Shown here in pieces: positions 17,303 to 29,543 of a stretch of 64,000 nucleotides of DNA. Numbering within the stretch: position 1 is the stretch's first letter; every line of letters starts with the position of its first letter. This DNA is from JAJPKK01 sp963800215 (GTDB lineage Bacteria > Pseudomonadota > Alphaproteobacteria > Rhizobiales > Xanthobacteraceae): assembly GCA_963800215.1 (NCBI GenBank), contig CAWCZY010000007.1, positions 1,054,001 through 1,118,000 of the forward strand, read 5' to 3'. Made by a program: the position numbers and the translations under genes. The notes under the pieces are model-generated. The model did no database searches. It was not told where the DNA came from and was given only the letters and a program-made list of their open reading frames with translations.

Positions 17303-17995
17303 ATGCTGTCGCGAGCAAGGCGCGATCTGACCATGGCGGAAGCCGCGCGCGGCCCTTCCAATGCGCGGCTCGACCATCTGCTGGTCGCCGAGATGATCGA
17401 GCCGCGCTCCCGCGTGCTCGACGTCGGCTGCGGCGACGGCGAACTGCTCAAGCTGCTGGAGAGCCGCGGCGTCGACGGGCGCGGCATCGAGCTGTCGCGC
17501 GAGGGCGTCAACGACTGCGTCGCCAAGGGGCTCGCGGTGATCCAGGGCGACGCCGACGCCGACCTCTCCGACTATCCTGACGACGCCTTCGACTACGTGA
17601 TCCTGTCGCAGACGCTGCAGGCGACCCGCCATCCGCGCATGGTGATCGAGCACATGCTGCGGATCGGCCGCCATGCCGTGGTGTCGTTTCCCAATTTCGG
17701 CCATTGGCGCATCCGGCTGCTGCTGCTGTTCAGCGGCCGCATGCCGCAGACCGACAACCTGCCGGACACCTGGTACGACACGCCGAACATCCACTTCTGC
17801 ACCATCAAGGACTTCCGCGACCTCTGCCTCACGGTCGGCGCCAAGATGGAGCGCGCGCTCGCCCTCGACGCCTGGGGCCGCCCGCTGCGGCTCAACGCGC
17901 CGTGGTGGTTCTGGAACCTGTTCGGCGAGCAGGCGGTGTTCCTGCTGAGCCGGCGGGACGGCAAACTAAACAGCTCGCCCTCTCCCGGCGGCTGA
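17303..17995 (+). CDS. metW: Methionine biosynthesis protein MetW
   Basis: A SAM-methyltransferase-like protein (VLDVGCGDGELLKLLESRG; ILSQTLQATRHPRMVI; NFGHWRIRLLLL) that is needed with MetX for homoserine acylation in several bacteria. The start is ATG 17303, with a second candidate at 17333 (MAEAARGPSNARLDHLL); neither has a strong ribosome site. It runs tail to tail with the lipoprotein gene at 18020. Confidence 0.93.
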   Translation: MLSRARRDLTMAEAARGPSNARLDHLLVAEMIEPRSRVLDVGCGDGELLKLLESRGVDGRGIELSREGVNDCVAKGLAVIQGDADADLSDYPDDAFDYVILSQTLQATRHPRMVIEHMLRIGRHAVVSFPNFGHWRIRLLLLFSGRMPQTDNLPDTWYDTPNIHFCTIKDFRDLCLTVGAKMERALALDAWGRPLRLNAPWWFWNLFGEQAVFLLSRRDGKLNSSPSPGG

Positions 17996-18019
17996 CGGTG
18001 CAATACGCCGTGACCCCCA

Positions 18020-18389
18020 TCAATGAATCGGCCCCATCCCCGGCTCGGGCTTGGCGGGCGCCTTGGTGACGTTGGCCGGGCAGTTCTTCTCGGCCGCGGC
18101 CTGCTGCAATGCCCGCAGCTCCGCCTCGATATTGTTCACGTCGGGTTGGTAGACCAACATGTTGACGGCGCCGCCGCCGACGCCGTTGCCGGAGCGTTCC
18201 ATCAGGGCGAGCAATTCCTTGTGGCGGGCTTCCGCGGCGTCCAGGCGGGTGGCGAGGTCGGGGCAGCTTCAGGAAATGGAACTTGCCCGGTGCGACATAG
18301 GGATCGCCGACGGTCTCCATCACCCCCGCGCACCCTCCGAGCGCCGCGGCGAGCAGCATCGCTGCGCCAAGTCTGATCCGCATCCGCAT
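18020..18389 (-). CDS. Small lipoprotein of unknown function (frameshifted in this sequence)
   Basis: A lipoprotein signal (RLGAAMLLAAALGGCAG, lipobox Cys in LGGC) is followed by VGDPYVAPGKFHFLK. The rest (PDLATRLDAAEARHKELLAL ... VYQPDVNNIEAELRALQQAA) is in the neighbouring frame. Removing one C from the CCCC run near 18266 gives FHFLKCPDLATRL, a continuous protein of about 120 residues. The C-terminal half is a coiled-coil-like helix. Function unknown; probably a periplasm-facing lipoprotein of the outer membrane. Confidence 0.6.
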
Positions 18390-18575
18390 CGAGATCCTGT
18401 GCCGCCCGTGCGGACAATTCCCACAGTCCGGCAATGGCTTCAACCTCGTTTACGCATCAATTCGTACGAAATCATGCCCGTGCCGCAACCACCGGTCCGG
18501 TCCGGTTACCTTCCAATTGCTCTTTTGCAATGCCCGTGTAAGGTCGCGCGCCTCCGCCGGGGATCGTAACACTGC

Positions 18576-19947
18576 ATGGCTCGTGACCAAGTCGATATGA
18601 CCCCGATCGAATCGCGCGACGAACTGGTCGCGTGGTTCGCCGCCGGCGAGAAACCGCCCGACAAGTTCCGGGTCGGCACCGAGCACGAAAAGTTCGCGTT
18701 CACGCTCGCCCGCCACGAGCCGGTGCCCTATGACGGCCCGCGCGGCATCCGCGCCCTGCTCGAAGGCATGCAGTCGCTGCTCGGCTGGGAGCCGATCACG
18801 GAGGGGCCCAACATCATCGGCCTGTCCGATGTCACCGGCGGCGGCGCCATCTCACTCGAGCCCGGCGGCCAATTCGAACTGTCGGGCGCGCCCGTCGCCA
18901 CCATCCACCGGACCTGCTCCGAGCTGATGGCCCACCTTTCTCAGTTGCGCGAGATCGCCGAGCCGCTCGGCATCGGGTTCCTCGGCCTCGGCATGACGCC
19001 GACCTGGACCCGCGCCGAAATGCCGGTGATGCCCAAGGGCCGCTACCGGATCATGACGAACTACATGCCCAAGGTCGGCAAGCTCGGCCTCGACATGATG
19101 TATCGGACCTGCACCGTACAGGCTAATCTCGATTTCTCCTCCGAGGCCGACATGGTCAAGAAGCTGCGGGTTTCGCTCGCCCTGCAGCCGGTGGCGACGG
19201 CGCTGTTCGCCAATTCGCCGTTCACCGACGGCAAGCCGAACGGGTTCCTGTCGTTCCGCTCCGAGATCTGGCGCGATACCGACACCGACCGCTCCGGCAT
19301 GCTGCCCTGGGCGTTCGAGCCGGGCATGGGATATGAGCGCTACGCCGATTACGCCCTCGACGTTCCCATGTATTTCGTCAAGCGCGGCGACCACTATATC
19401 GATGTCGCCGGGACGCTCGTTCCGCGATCTCCTGGCGGGACGGCTGCCCGAACTGCCGGGCGTGCGCGCCACCGTGTCGGATTGGGCGAACCACCTCTCG
19501 ACCATCTTTCCGGAGGTGCGGCTCAAGCGCTACCTGGAAATGCGCGGCTCCGACGGCGGGCCTTGGCGGGTGCTGCCGTCGCTGTCGGCGTATTGGGTCG
19601 GCCTGTTCTACGACGCCGCCAGCCTCGACGCCGCCAATGAGCTGATCAAGCCGTGGAGCGCGCAGGAACGCCAGCGGCTGCGCGACGAGGTCCCGCGTCT
19701 CGGCTTCAAGGCGTCGATCCAGGGCCGCGACCTGCTGTCGCTCGCCAGGGAGACGCTGGCGCTTTCGCGCGCCGGATTGAAAAAGCGCAACCGGCTCGAT
19801 CCCTATGGCGCCGATGAGACCCGCTACCTGGTGCCGCTCGACGAGTTCGTCGAGCGCGGCCGTACCCCGGCGGAAGAGCTGCTGGAGAAATTCCACGGGC
19901 CCTGGGGCGGCTCGGTCGACCCGGTGTTCACGGAATATGCGTATTAG
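18576..19947 (+). CDS. gshA: Glutamate-cysteine ligase (frameshifted in this sequence)
   Basis: Joins glutamate and cysteine with ATP, the first step of glutathione synthesis. The alphaproteobacterial/plant-type enzyme is recognisable from FRVGTEHEKFAF, SLEPGGQFELSGAP and YRIMTNYMPKVG in the first frame. The C-terminal third (RSFRDLLAGRLPELPG ... YLVPLDEFVERGRTPAEELL) is in the next frame. Dropping one G from the GGG at 19410-19412 joins DVAG to RSFRDLL exactly. A gene this well conserved is unlikely to be dead, so I treat the break as a sequence error. Confidence 0.85.
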
Positions 19948-19979
19948 CCCGCTTTTCGTTGGGTTGACACGCAGTTCGC

Positions 19980-20060
19980 TGTCATCGCCCGGCTCGACCG
20001 GGCGATCCAGTAAACACCGACCGTGAGTACCGGATTGCCCGGTCAAGCCGGGCAATGACA
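19980..20060. repeat. Extragenic palindromic repeat (TCATCGCCCGG... / ...CCGGGCAATGA)
   Basis: Two GCCCGGxxxxGACCGGGC-type hairpins facing each other: TGTCATCGCCCGGCTCGACC at the left and GGTCAAGCCGGGCAATGACA at the right. The unit matches, from memory, a common intergenic repeat of Bradyrhizobium, Rhodopseudomonas and relatives. It fills most of the 150-base gap before the tartrate/malate dehydrogenase gene. Confidence 0.65.
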
Positions 20061-20097
20061 ACAATCGGAAGACCTTTAGCAATCCAGGCAGCCAGCC

Positions 20098-21174
20098 ATG
20101 AAGACCTACAAGATCGCGGCCATCCCCGGCGATGGGATCGGCAAGGAAGTCATCGCGGCGGGGATCGAGGTGCTCGACGCGCTGGCGGCGCGGGCGGGAC
20201 GCTTCGGCTTCCGGTTCGATCATTTCGACTGGGGCTCGGACTACTACAAGCGGCACGGCGTGATGATGCCGGCCGACGGGCGCGACCTCATCCGGCATCA
20301 CGACGCCATCTATTTCGGCGCGGTCGGTGCCCCCGATGTCCCCGACCACGTCACCCTGTGGGGGTTGCGCCTCGCCATCTGCCAGCCGTTCGATCAATAC
20401 GCCAATGTGCGCCCGACCCGCATCCTGCCGGGCATCGTGAGCCCGCTCCGCCACGTGTCCGGCTCCGAGCTCGACTGGGTGATCGTGCGCGAGAACTCCG
20501 AGGGCGAATATGCCGGCGTCGGCGGCCGGGTCCACCAGGGCCACCCGGAGGAAGTGGCGACCGACGTGTCGATGATGACCCGCGCCGGGGTGACGCGGAT
20601 CATGCGCTTCGCGTTCAAGCTCGCGGGGTCGCGGCCGCGCAAGCTCCTTACCGTGGTGACGAAGTCGAACGCGCAACGCCACGCAATGGTGATGTGGGAC
20701 GAGATCGCCGCCGAGGTCGCGCAGGAGTTTCCCGACGTCGGCTGGGACAAGATGCTGGTCGACGCCATGACCATGCGGATGACGCTGCGGCCGGAATCGA
20801 TCGACACCGTCGTCGCGACCAACCTGCATGCCGACATCCTGTCCGATCTCGCCGCCGCGCTGGCCGGCTCGATCGGCATCGCACCGACGGCGAACCTCAA
20901 TCCCGAACGCCGGTTCCCGTCGATGTTCGAGCCGATCCACGGGTCGGCCTTCGACATCACCGGAAAGGGCGTGGCGAACCCGATCGGCACGTTCTGGTCG
21001 GCGACCATGATGCTGGAGCACCTCGGCGAGAAGCCGGCGGCGGACCGGCTGATGCGCGCCATCGAGAAGGTCACCGCCGATCCGTCCCTGCACACTCCCG
21101 ATCTCGGCGGCAGCGCGACGACGCGGCAGGTCACCGACGCCACCATCGCCGCGATCCGCGGCGACAATGCGTAG
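20098..21174 (+). CDS. Tartrate dehydrogenase / D-malate dehydrogenase (decarboxylating)
   Basis: 358 residues of the isocitrate/isopropylmalate dehydrogenase family. Oxidises tartrate or D-malate with NAD and Mn2+. Landmarks: IPGDGIGKEV at the start, IVRENSEGEYAGVGGR near the active site, VTKSNAQRHAM, and the C-terminal FEPIHGSAFDITGKG NAD-binding stretch. The sequence is closer to TtuC/DmlA than to LeuB (YFGAVGAPDVPDHVTLWGL). It stands alone, so substrate choice between tartrate, D-malate and isopropylmalate analogues is open. Confidence 0.88.
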   Translation: MKTYKIAAIPGDGIGKEVIAAGIEVLDALAARAGRFGFRFDHFDWGSDYYKRHGVMMPADGRDLIRHHDAIYFGAVGAPDVPDHVTLWGLRLAICQPFDQYANVRPTRILPGIVSPLRHVSGSELDWVIVRENSEGEYAGVGGRVHQGHPEEVATDVSMMTRAGVTRIMRFAFKLAGSRPRKLLTVVTKSNAQRHAMVMWDEIAAEVAQEFPDVGWDKMLVDAMTMRMTLRPESIDTVVATNLHADILSDLAAALAGSIGIAPTANLNPERRFPSMFEPIHGSAFDITGKGVANPIGTFWSATMMLEHLGEKPAADRLMRAIEKVTADPSLHTPDLGGSATTRQVTDATIAAIRGDNA

Positions 21175-21282
21175 CCAGCCGATTTTTTTTCGGATCGCGG
21201 CGTGCTAATCTTCGCGCCGGGCGAAGCCATTTCCATCCGGATCGGCTGCAGCGACGATAAAACAAGCTTTGGGAGGAGTTTG

Positions 21283-22014
21283 ATGGGAGACCTTCGCGTG
21301 CGTTCTCGCGGCGGCCTGGAATGGGCGGCACTGCTCGCGGCAACGATCCTGTCCGGGGCGGCCTGCGCGGCCGATACTCCGGACCTTTCCGGGATCTATT
21401 GGGCGACCGAATACAACCCGAAAATCCAGCTCGTCGACGGCGGCGACCTGCCGCTCACCGCGGCGGGCAAGGCCGCCTATGAGAACAACATGGCGGGCCT
21501 CAAGGACGGCTCGATCCCGGACAACGCCCGCAAGCTCTGCGTCCCCGACGGGGTGCCGCGGGTGCTCGCCAATCCCTATCCGTTCGAGATCGTCGACGGG
21601 CCGCCCGGACAGACCACGATCATCTACGAGCTCAGCCACCAGGTTCGAGCGATCGCGATGGACAAGCCGCTGTCGGAGAAAGAGCTGATCACGTTCCCGG
21701 CCTTCAACGGTCATTCCGCCGGTCATTTCGAGGGCGATACGCTGGTGGTCGAAACCGCCGGCTTCAAGGACAAGTCTTTCCTCGACGCCACCGGCGCGCC
21801 GCACACCGACGAACTGCGCACCTTCGAGCGCATCCGCAAGGTGAGCCCGACCCAGCTCGAGGACGTCGTCACCATTCACGATCCCGAATATTACACGCGG
21901 GATTGGCAGGCGCGTTTCGTCTACACGCTGCGCAACGACGTACGGATCGAAGACTATGTGTGCGGCGAGCAGCACCGCGATCTGTCTTCGGTGGCAGGCG
22001 TGCGCCGTCCGTAA
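21283..22014 (+). CDS. Exported protein of unknown function, first of a paralogous pair
   Basis: 243 residues from ATG 21283, preceded by a strong GGGAGGAG. The signal peptide (LEWAALLAATILSGAACA) is cleaved near AADTPDLSG. The mature part keeps motifs I recall from a large family of uncharacterised exported proteins in soil bacteria: HFEGDTLVVETAGFKDKSF, then HTDELRTFERIRK. It shares this layout with the next gene. The family is often found near steroid or aromatic catabolism genes, but no such genes are here. Confidence 0.72.
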   Translation: MGDLRVRSRGGLEWAALLAATILSGAACAADTPDLSGIYWATEYNPKIQLVDGGDLPLTAAGKAAYENNMAGLKDGSIPDNARKLCVPDGVPRVLANPYPFEIVDGPPGQTTIIYELSHQVRAIAMDKPLSEKELITFPAFNGHSAGHFEGDTLVVETAGFKDKSFLDATGAPHTDELRTFERIRKVSPTQLEDVVTIHDPEYYTRDWQARFVYTLRNDVRIEDYVCGEQHRDLSSVAGVRRP

Positions 22015-22078
22015 CGGCCACGGATTCCCGCATGGGTCCCGATCGATTCGGTTTATCGCGCGAGAAGGAACGGCTTCG

Positions 22079-22957
22079 ATGTCGAAATTCGCTTTCAAAG
22101 GCACGCTGGCCGCCGCGTTTTGCGCCGGCATCGCCGTTTGGGCCATGAACGGCCACGCGTTCGCGCAAGCCGCCACGCAAGCCCCGGCGAAGGGCGGAAT
22201 TCCCGATCTGGCGTCGGTGGATTTCGCCTGGCTCGCGCTCGGCGCCGATTGGCGCGACCCGCCGGCGGGCTCCGGACATGGCCCGATCAAACCCGACCCC
22301 GATCATCCCTTCCACGGCAATGTCGCCGGCGAGGGGCAGGTGACCATACAAATCGGCAACTATCGGGACCCCGTGCTCAAGCCCTGGGCGGCGGCGCAGA
22401 TGCTCGCCTCGAACGAAGAGGCGCTGAGCGGCAAGCGGTCGGTTCCGTTCGCGGCCCAGGCGCGCTGCTGGCCGGGCGGGGTTCCCGGCCAACTGCTCTA
22501 TCCGGCGGAGCCGTTCTATTTCATCCAGACGCCCAAGCAGGTGTGGATGATCTGGGAGCGCGACCACATGGTCCGGCGCATCTACCTCACCGACAAGCAT
22601 TCCGAAACCGTGACACCGTCATGGTTCGGCGAATCCATCGGCCATTACGACAATGGCGAGTTGGTGGTCGACACCGTCGGCCTCTCCACCCGGAACAGCT
22701 ACATCGACAATTTCCGCACCCCGCACACCGAAAAGGAGCACGTCGTCGAGCGCTTCAAGGTGTCGGCCGACGGCAAGACGCTGGAAGCATCCGTGGTCGT
22801 CGACGATTCCGATACCTTCAACGAGCCGCTTCACCTGGTGCAGCGCTGGCGCAAGGTGAAGAACCCGCTGCTGGAAACGGTGTGCGCGGAGAACAACGGG
22901 GATTATTTCCATCAGAACCTGTTCCCGCTGCCTGAAGCCGACAAGCCGGATTTCTGA
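22079..22957 (+). CDS. Exported protein of unknown function, second of a paralogous pair
   Basis: 292 residues from ATG 22079. The signal peptide spans roughly residues 8-29 (FKGTLAAAFCAGIAVWAMNG, then HAFA before QAATQ). The core repeats the pattern of the preceding gene: GHYDNGELVVDTVGLSTRNS, TPHTEKEHVVERFKV, and a penultimate YFHQNLFPLPEADKPDF. It starts 64 bases after the first member's stop. The two are probably co-transcribed and may act together in the periplasm. Function not known to me. Confidence 0.72.
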   Translation: MSKFAFKGTLAAAFCAGIAVWAMNGHAFAQAATQAPAKGGIPDLASVDFAWLALGADWRDPPAGSGHGPIKPDPDHPFHGNVAGEGQVTIQIGNYRDPVLKPWAAAQMLASNEEALSGKRSVPFAAQARCWPGGVPGQLLYPAEPFYFIQTPKQVWMIWERDHMVRRIYLTDKHSETVTPSWFGESIGHYDNGELVVDTVGLSTRNSYIDNFRTPHTEKEHVVERFKVSADGKTLEASVVVDDSDTFNEPLHLVQRWRKVKNPLLETVCAENNGDYFHQNLFPLPEADKPDF

Positions 22958-23227
22958 TCGGCTCGCGATCCGCGCCCATGGGGAGGCAGGCTATCCCTCC
23001 CTGCGCGCGGACAGGGGCAGCATTCGTTGAGTCCGGCGCTTGTTTTCACGTGCGGACTCTTCATTTTCTTGGAAGGCGAGTTCGCATCCCCATCTTCCAG
23101 TCCATTGATGCCGCCTGCCCTATTTGTTGGGGGTGGAGCGGAAACATAAATAAAATCAATGAGCTGAGACTGTCACCCAATCCCATCGGCGGCGCCAAAA
23201 TCAAGGTCGCTCACAGGCCTTGAAATT
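22958..23227. other. Intergenic stretch upstream of the methionine regulator
   Basis: About 270 bases with no convincing gene. It becomes AT-richer toward the right (ACATAAATAAAATCAATGAG near 23143), which suits a promoter region for the regulator-metF-metH set. Confidence 0.5.
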
Positions 23228-23247
23228 ACATAAAGATATCTTTATGT
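23228..23247. promoter_or_regulatory. Perfect 20-bp palindrome, likely operator of the ArsR-methyltransferase regulator
   Basis: ACATAAAGATATCTTTATGT is its own reverse complement. It lies 48 bases before the regulator start and well upstream of metF-metH. ArsR-family dimers bind such A/T-rich palindromes, and SahR, an ArsR-type regulator of methionine genes, is the closest known model. Autoregulation and control of the whole set are inferred from position. Confidence 0.65.
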
Positions 23248-23295
23248 CTTGTCCCTCATTGTGCCGACCCTTTGCTGATTGGGAACAATCCCACC

Positions 23296-24288
23296 ATGAC
23301 CACACGGATCGCCTTCGACGACATGAACACCACGCTCAAGGCGGCGGGGGAGGAGACGCGGCTGCGCATCCTTGCGCTGCTCGCCGGGGCCGAGCTGACG
23401 GTATCGGAGCTCACCGAGATCCTGCGGCAGTCGCAGCCGCGGATTTCCCGCCATCTCAAGCTGCTCGCTGAGGCGCGGCTGGTCGAACGCTTCCGCGAGG
23501 GCTCCTGGGCGTTCTTCCGCGGCGTCGAGCACGGCGCCGAGGCCGAACTGGTGCGCCGGCTGGTGGAGCGCCTCGACCCCGCCGATCCCATCATCGCCCG
23601 CGACCACGAGCGGCTGGCCGGCGTGCGGGCGGCCCGGGTCGCCGCCGCGCAGGATTATTTCCGCGGCCATGCCGCCGAATGGGACCGCATCCGCCGCCTC
23701 CATGCGGCCGATGATGCGGTCGAAGCCGAAATCAAGGCCTTGCTGCTCGACCGTCCGTTCCGGTCGCTGCTCGACCTCGGCACCGGGACCGGGCGCATCC
23801 TCGAGCTGTTCGGGCGCGAGATCGAGCGCGGCCTCGGCATCGATCTGTCCCACGACATGCTCGCCGTCGCCCGCAGCCGGCTCGACCATGCCGGGATCAA
23901 GAATTGCAGCGTCCGGCAGGGCGACATTTTCGACCTGTCGGTGCCGCGCGATTCCTTCGACGTGGTCATCATCCACCAGGTCCTGCACTTCCTCGATGAC
24001 GGCGGCCGCGCGATCCGCGAGGCAGCTCGGGTGCTGCGCCCGAACGGCAGGCTGCTGGTGGTGGACTTCGCCCCGCATGGCCTCGAATTCCTGCGCGACG
24101 AGCATGCTCATCGCCGGCTCGGCTTTGCGCCGGAGACGGTGACGCAGTGGATGGAGCAGGCCGGGCTGGAAGGCGTGGTGCATCGCAGCCTCGCGCCCGA
24201 GCCGGGCTCGGACGGCAAGATCGCGGTCTCGCTGTGGCTCGCCCGTGACCCGCGCCTCATCCTGGCCGGCGAGCGCGAGGTCGCGTGA
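23296..24288 (+). CDS. ArsR-type regulator fused to SAM-dependent methyltransferase domain (SahR-like)
   Basis: 330 residues from ATG 23296. The first 95 residues are an ArsR winged helix (LTVSELTEILRQSQPRISRH). Residues 130-290 are a class I methyltransferase fold (LLDLGTGTGRILELFG; DVVIIHQVLHFLDDG). The methyltransferase fold may serve as a sensor for SAM or S-adenosylhomocysteine and need not be catalytic. Its stop overlaps the metF start (TGATG), and metH follows, so it likely controls methionine-cycle genes through the palindrome at 23228. Confidence 0.85.
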   Translation: MTTRIAFDDMNTTLKAAGEETRLRILALLAGAELTVSELTEILRQSQPRISRHLKLLAEARLVERFREGSWAFFRGVEHGAEAELVRRLVERLDPADPIIARDHERLAGVRAARVAAAQDYFRGHAAEWDRIRRLHAADDAVEAEIKALLLDRPFRSLLDLGTGTGRILELFGREIERGLGIDLSHDMLAVARSRLDHAGIKNCSVRQGDIFDLSVPRDSFDVVIIHQVLHFLDDGGRAIREAARVLRPNGRLLVVDFAPHGLEFLRDEHAHRRLGFAPETVTQWMEQAGLEGVVHRSLAPEPGSDGKIAVSLWLARDPRLILAGEREVA

Positions 24289-25199
24289 TGGAACTTTCCC
24301 CGCCGCGCGCCAGCCGCTTCCAGCATCCCGACCGGCGCATCCGCGTCTCCTTCGAGTTCTTCCCGCCGAAGACCGAGGAGATGGAGAAGTCGCTGTGGGA
24401 GGCGATCGCGCGGCTGGCGCCGCTGGCGCCGTCGTTCGTATCGGTCACCTACGGGGCCGGCGGCTCGACCCGCGAGCGCACCCATGCCACGGTGAAACGG
24501 ATCATCGCCGAAACCACGCTGGCGCCCGCCGCGCATCTCACCTGCGTCGCCGCCGACCGCGCCGAGGTCGATGCGGTGATCCAATCCTATGCGGCGGCGG
24601 GGGTCCGCCACATCGTCGCGCTGCGCGGCGATCCCGCCGGCGGCCTCGGCGAGCGCTATGCGCCGCACCCCCGGGGCTATCGCAATGCCGCCGATCTCGT
24701 CGCCGGCATCAAGCGCTACGCCGACATCGAGGTTTCGGTATCGGCCTATCCGGAAAAGCATCCGGACAGCCCGTCGGTGGCGGCGGACATCGACATGCTG
24801 GCGGCCAAGGTCGATGCCGGCGCGAGCCGCGCCATCACCCAGTTCTTCTTCGACAGCGACCACTATTTCCGCTACCTCGACCGCGTCCGCGCCCGCGGCA
24901 TCACGATCCCAATCGTGCCCGGCATCCTGCCGGTGCAGAACTTCAAGCAGATGCGGGCCTTCGCCGAGCGCTGCGGCACCAGCGTCCCGGACTGGCTCGC
25001 GGACCGCTTCGCCGGCCTCGAAAGCGACGCGGCGACGCGCAAGCTCATCGCCGCCGCGGTGGCCGCCGAGCAGGTGCTCGACCTCGTCGACCGCGGCGTC
25101 ACCGACTTCCACTTCTACACCATGAACCGCGCCGACCTCGTCTACGCCATCTGTCACCTGCTCGGCGTGCGGGCGCAGCTGTCGGAGCAGGCGGCGTGA
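24288..25199 (+). CDS. metF: 5,10-Methylenetetrahydrofolate reductase
   Basis: 303 residues. Reduces methylene-THF to methyl-THF, the methyl donor for MetH. FAD barrel motifs: FEFFPPKTEEME at the start, VTYGAGGSTRERTH, ALRGDPAGG, QFFFDSDHYFRY and GILPVQNFKQ. The ATG at 24288 shares its A with the regulator stop, so the two genes are translationally coupled. metH begins 47 bases after its stop. Confidence 0.94.
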   Translation: MELSPPRASRFQHPDRRIRVSFEFFPPKTEEMEKSLWEAIARLAPLAPSFVSVTYGAGGSTRERTHATVKRIIAETTLAPAAHLTCVAADRAEVDAVIQSYAAAGVRHIVALRGDPAGGLGERYAPHPRGYRNAADLVAGIKRYADIEVSVSAYPEKHPDSPSVAADIDMLAAKVDAGASRAITQFFFDSDHYFRYLDRVRARGITIPIVPGILPVQNFKQMRAFAERCGTSVPDWLADRFAGLESDAATRKLIAAAVAAEQVLDLVDRGVTDFHFYTMNRADLVYAICHLLGVRAQLSEQAA

Positions 25200-25246
25200 T
25201 GGATGTACGAAAGTACGAAACGTGCGCGATTTGATCGGGGGCTGAT

Positions 25247-28990
<3,744 letters not shown>

Positions 28991-29004
28991 GTTTCCCAAA
29001 ACGC

Positions 29005-29036
29005 CGAACACCGGAGAGCGAGCTCTCCGGTGTTCG
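29005..29036. terminator. Hairpin terminator after metH
   Basis: CGAACACCGGAGAGC (29005-29019) pairs perfectly with GCTCTCCGGTGTTCG (29022-29036). It begins 15 bases after the metH stop. On the minus strand it is followed by GCGTTTTGGG, so it may also end transcripts of the small gene at 29094. Confidence 0.75.
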
Positions 29037-29093
29037 ACTGACGTCCGCCGCTGTTTACGGCGCTTGGCTGGGGGTTCGTAGGACTTTCGACTT

Positions 29094-29177
29094 TCAGAAC
29101 GCGCCGATCAGGATTGCGCCGACAAACAGGAAGACCGCGCAAACCACAACGACGTTGAGCTTCAAGGAAATGTCCAC
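29094..29177 (-). CDS. 27-residue single-span membrane peptide
   Basis: From GTG 29177 the frame reads V/MDISLKLNVVVVCAVFLFVG then AILIGAF and stops. That is a short polar N-terminus followed by a 20-residue hydrophobic segment, the layout of small bacterial membrane proteins. I recall near-identical peptides annotated in Bradyrhizobium, but cannot check. GAG lies 9-12 bases before the start. It faces metH and shares its terminator. Confidence 0.45.
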   Translation of the reverse strand: MDISLKLNVVVVCAVFLFVGAILIGAF

Positions 29178-29543
29178 GAGAGGGGCTCCATGGCCATTTA
29201 CGATAACCCAAGTGTACCAGAAAAACGCCATTCGGCCAGAGGTAACCGTATTGCGATGCAGTAAAGTTTCGCTGCGCCGAGGAGCTGCTTATCTAAAACT
29301 TTGTTAAAACATCATTATTTGCTGCAGTCCCTCGCCTTGATTGCGCTCGTCTCAAGGCTCTCACCTTGTGGATTATTTGCCAAAGCAAGCCGCGAAGATG
29401 AGTGTTCAGTATTCTCAGGCACACTACTTGCCTGCACTTCGAACACCAATGTCGCGCTGAACAGTTTTAACCATATGCGAAGCGCCTGCCGCAGGAGCGG
29501 TTAAGTTGAGAGCACGTTAACGCGCCGCCGCCATGATCCCCGC
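29178..29543. other. Gene-free stretch of lower GC
   Basis: 366 bases with no supported gene. AT-rich patches (AAAACTTTGTTAAAACATCATTATTTGC near 29300, given here in outline only) suggest promoters for the extensin-like gene on the right or the small peptide gene on the left. Confidence 0.4.

Noticed and set aside
25199..25234. An 11-codon frame (MDVRKYETCAI) between metF and metH
   Set aside because: It overlaps the metF stop but has no ribosome site of its own and contains a short direct repeat that explains its look; probably chance.
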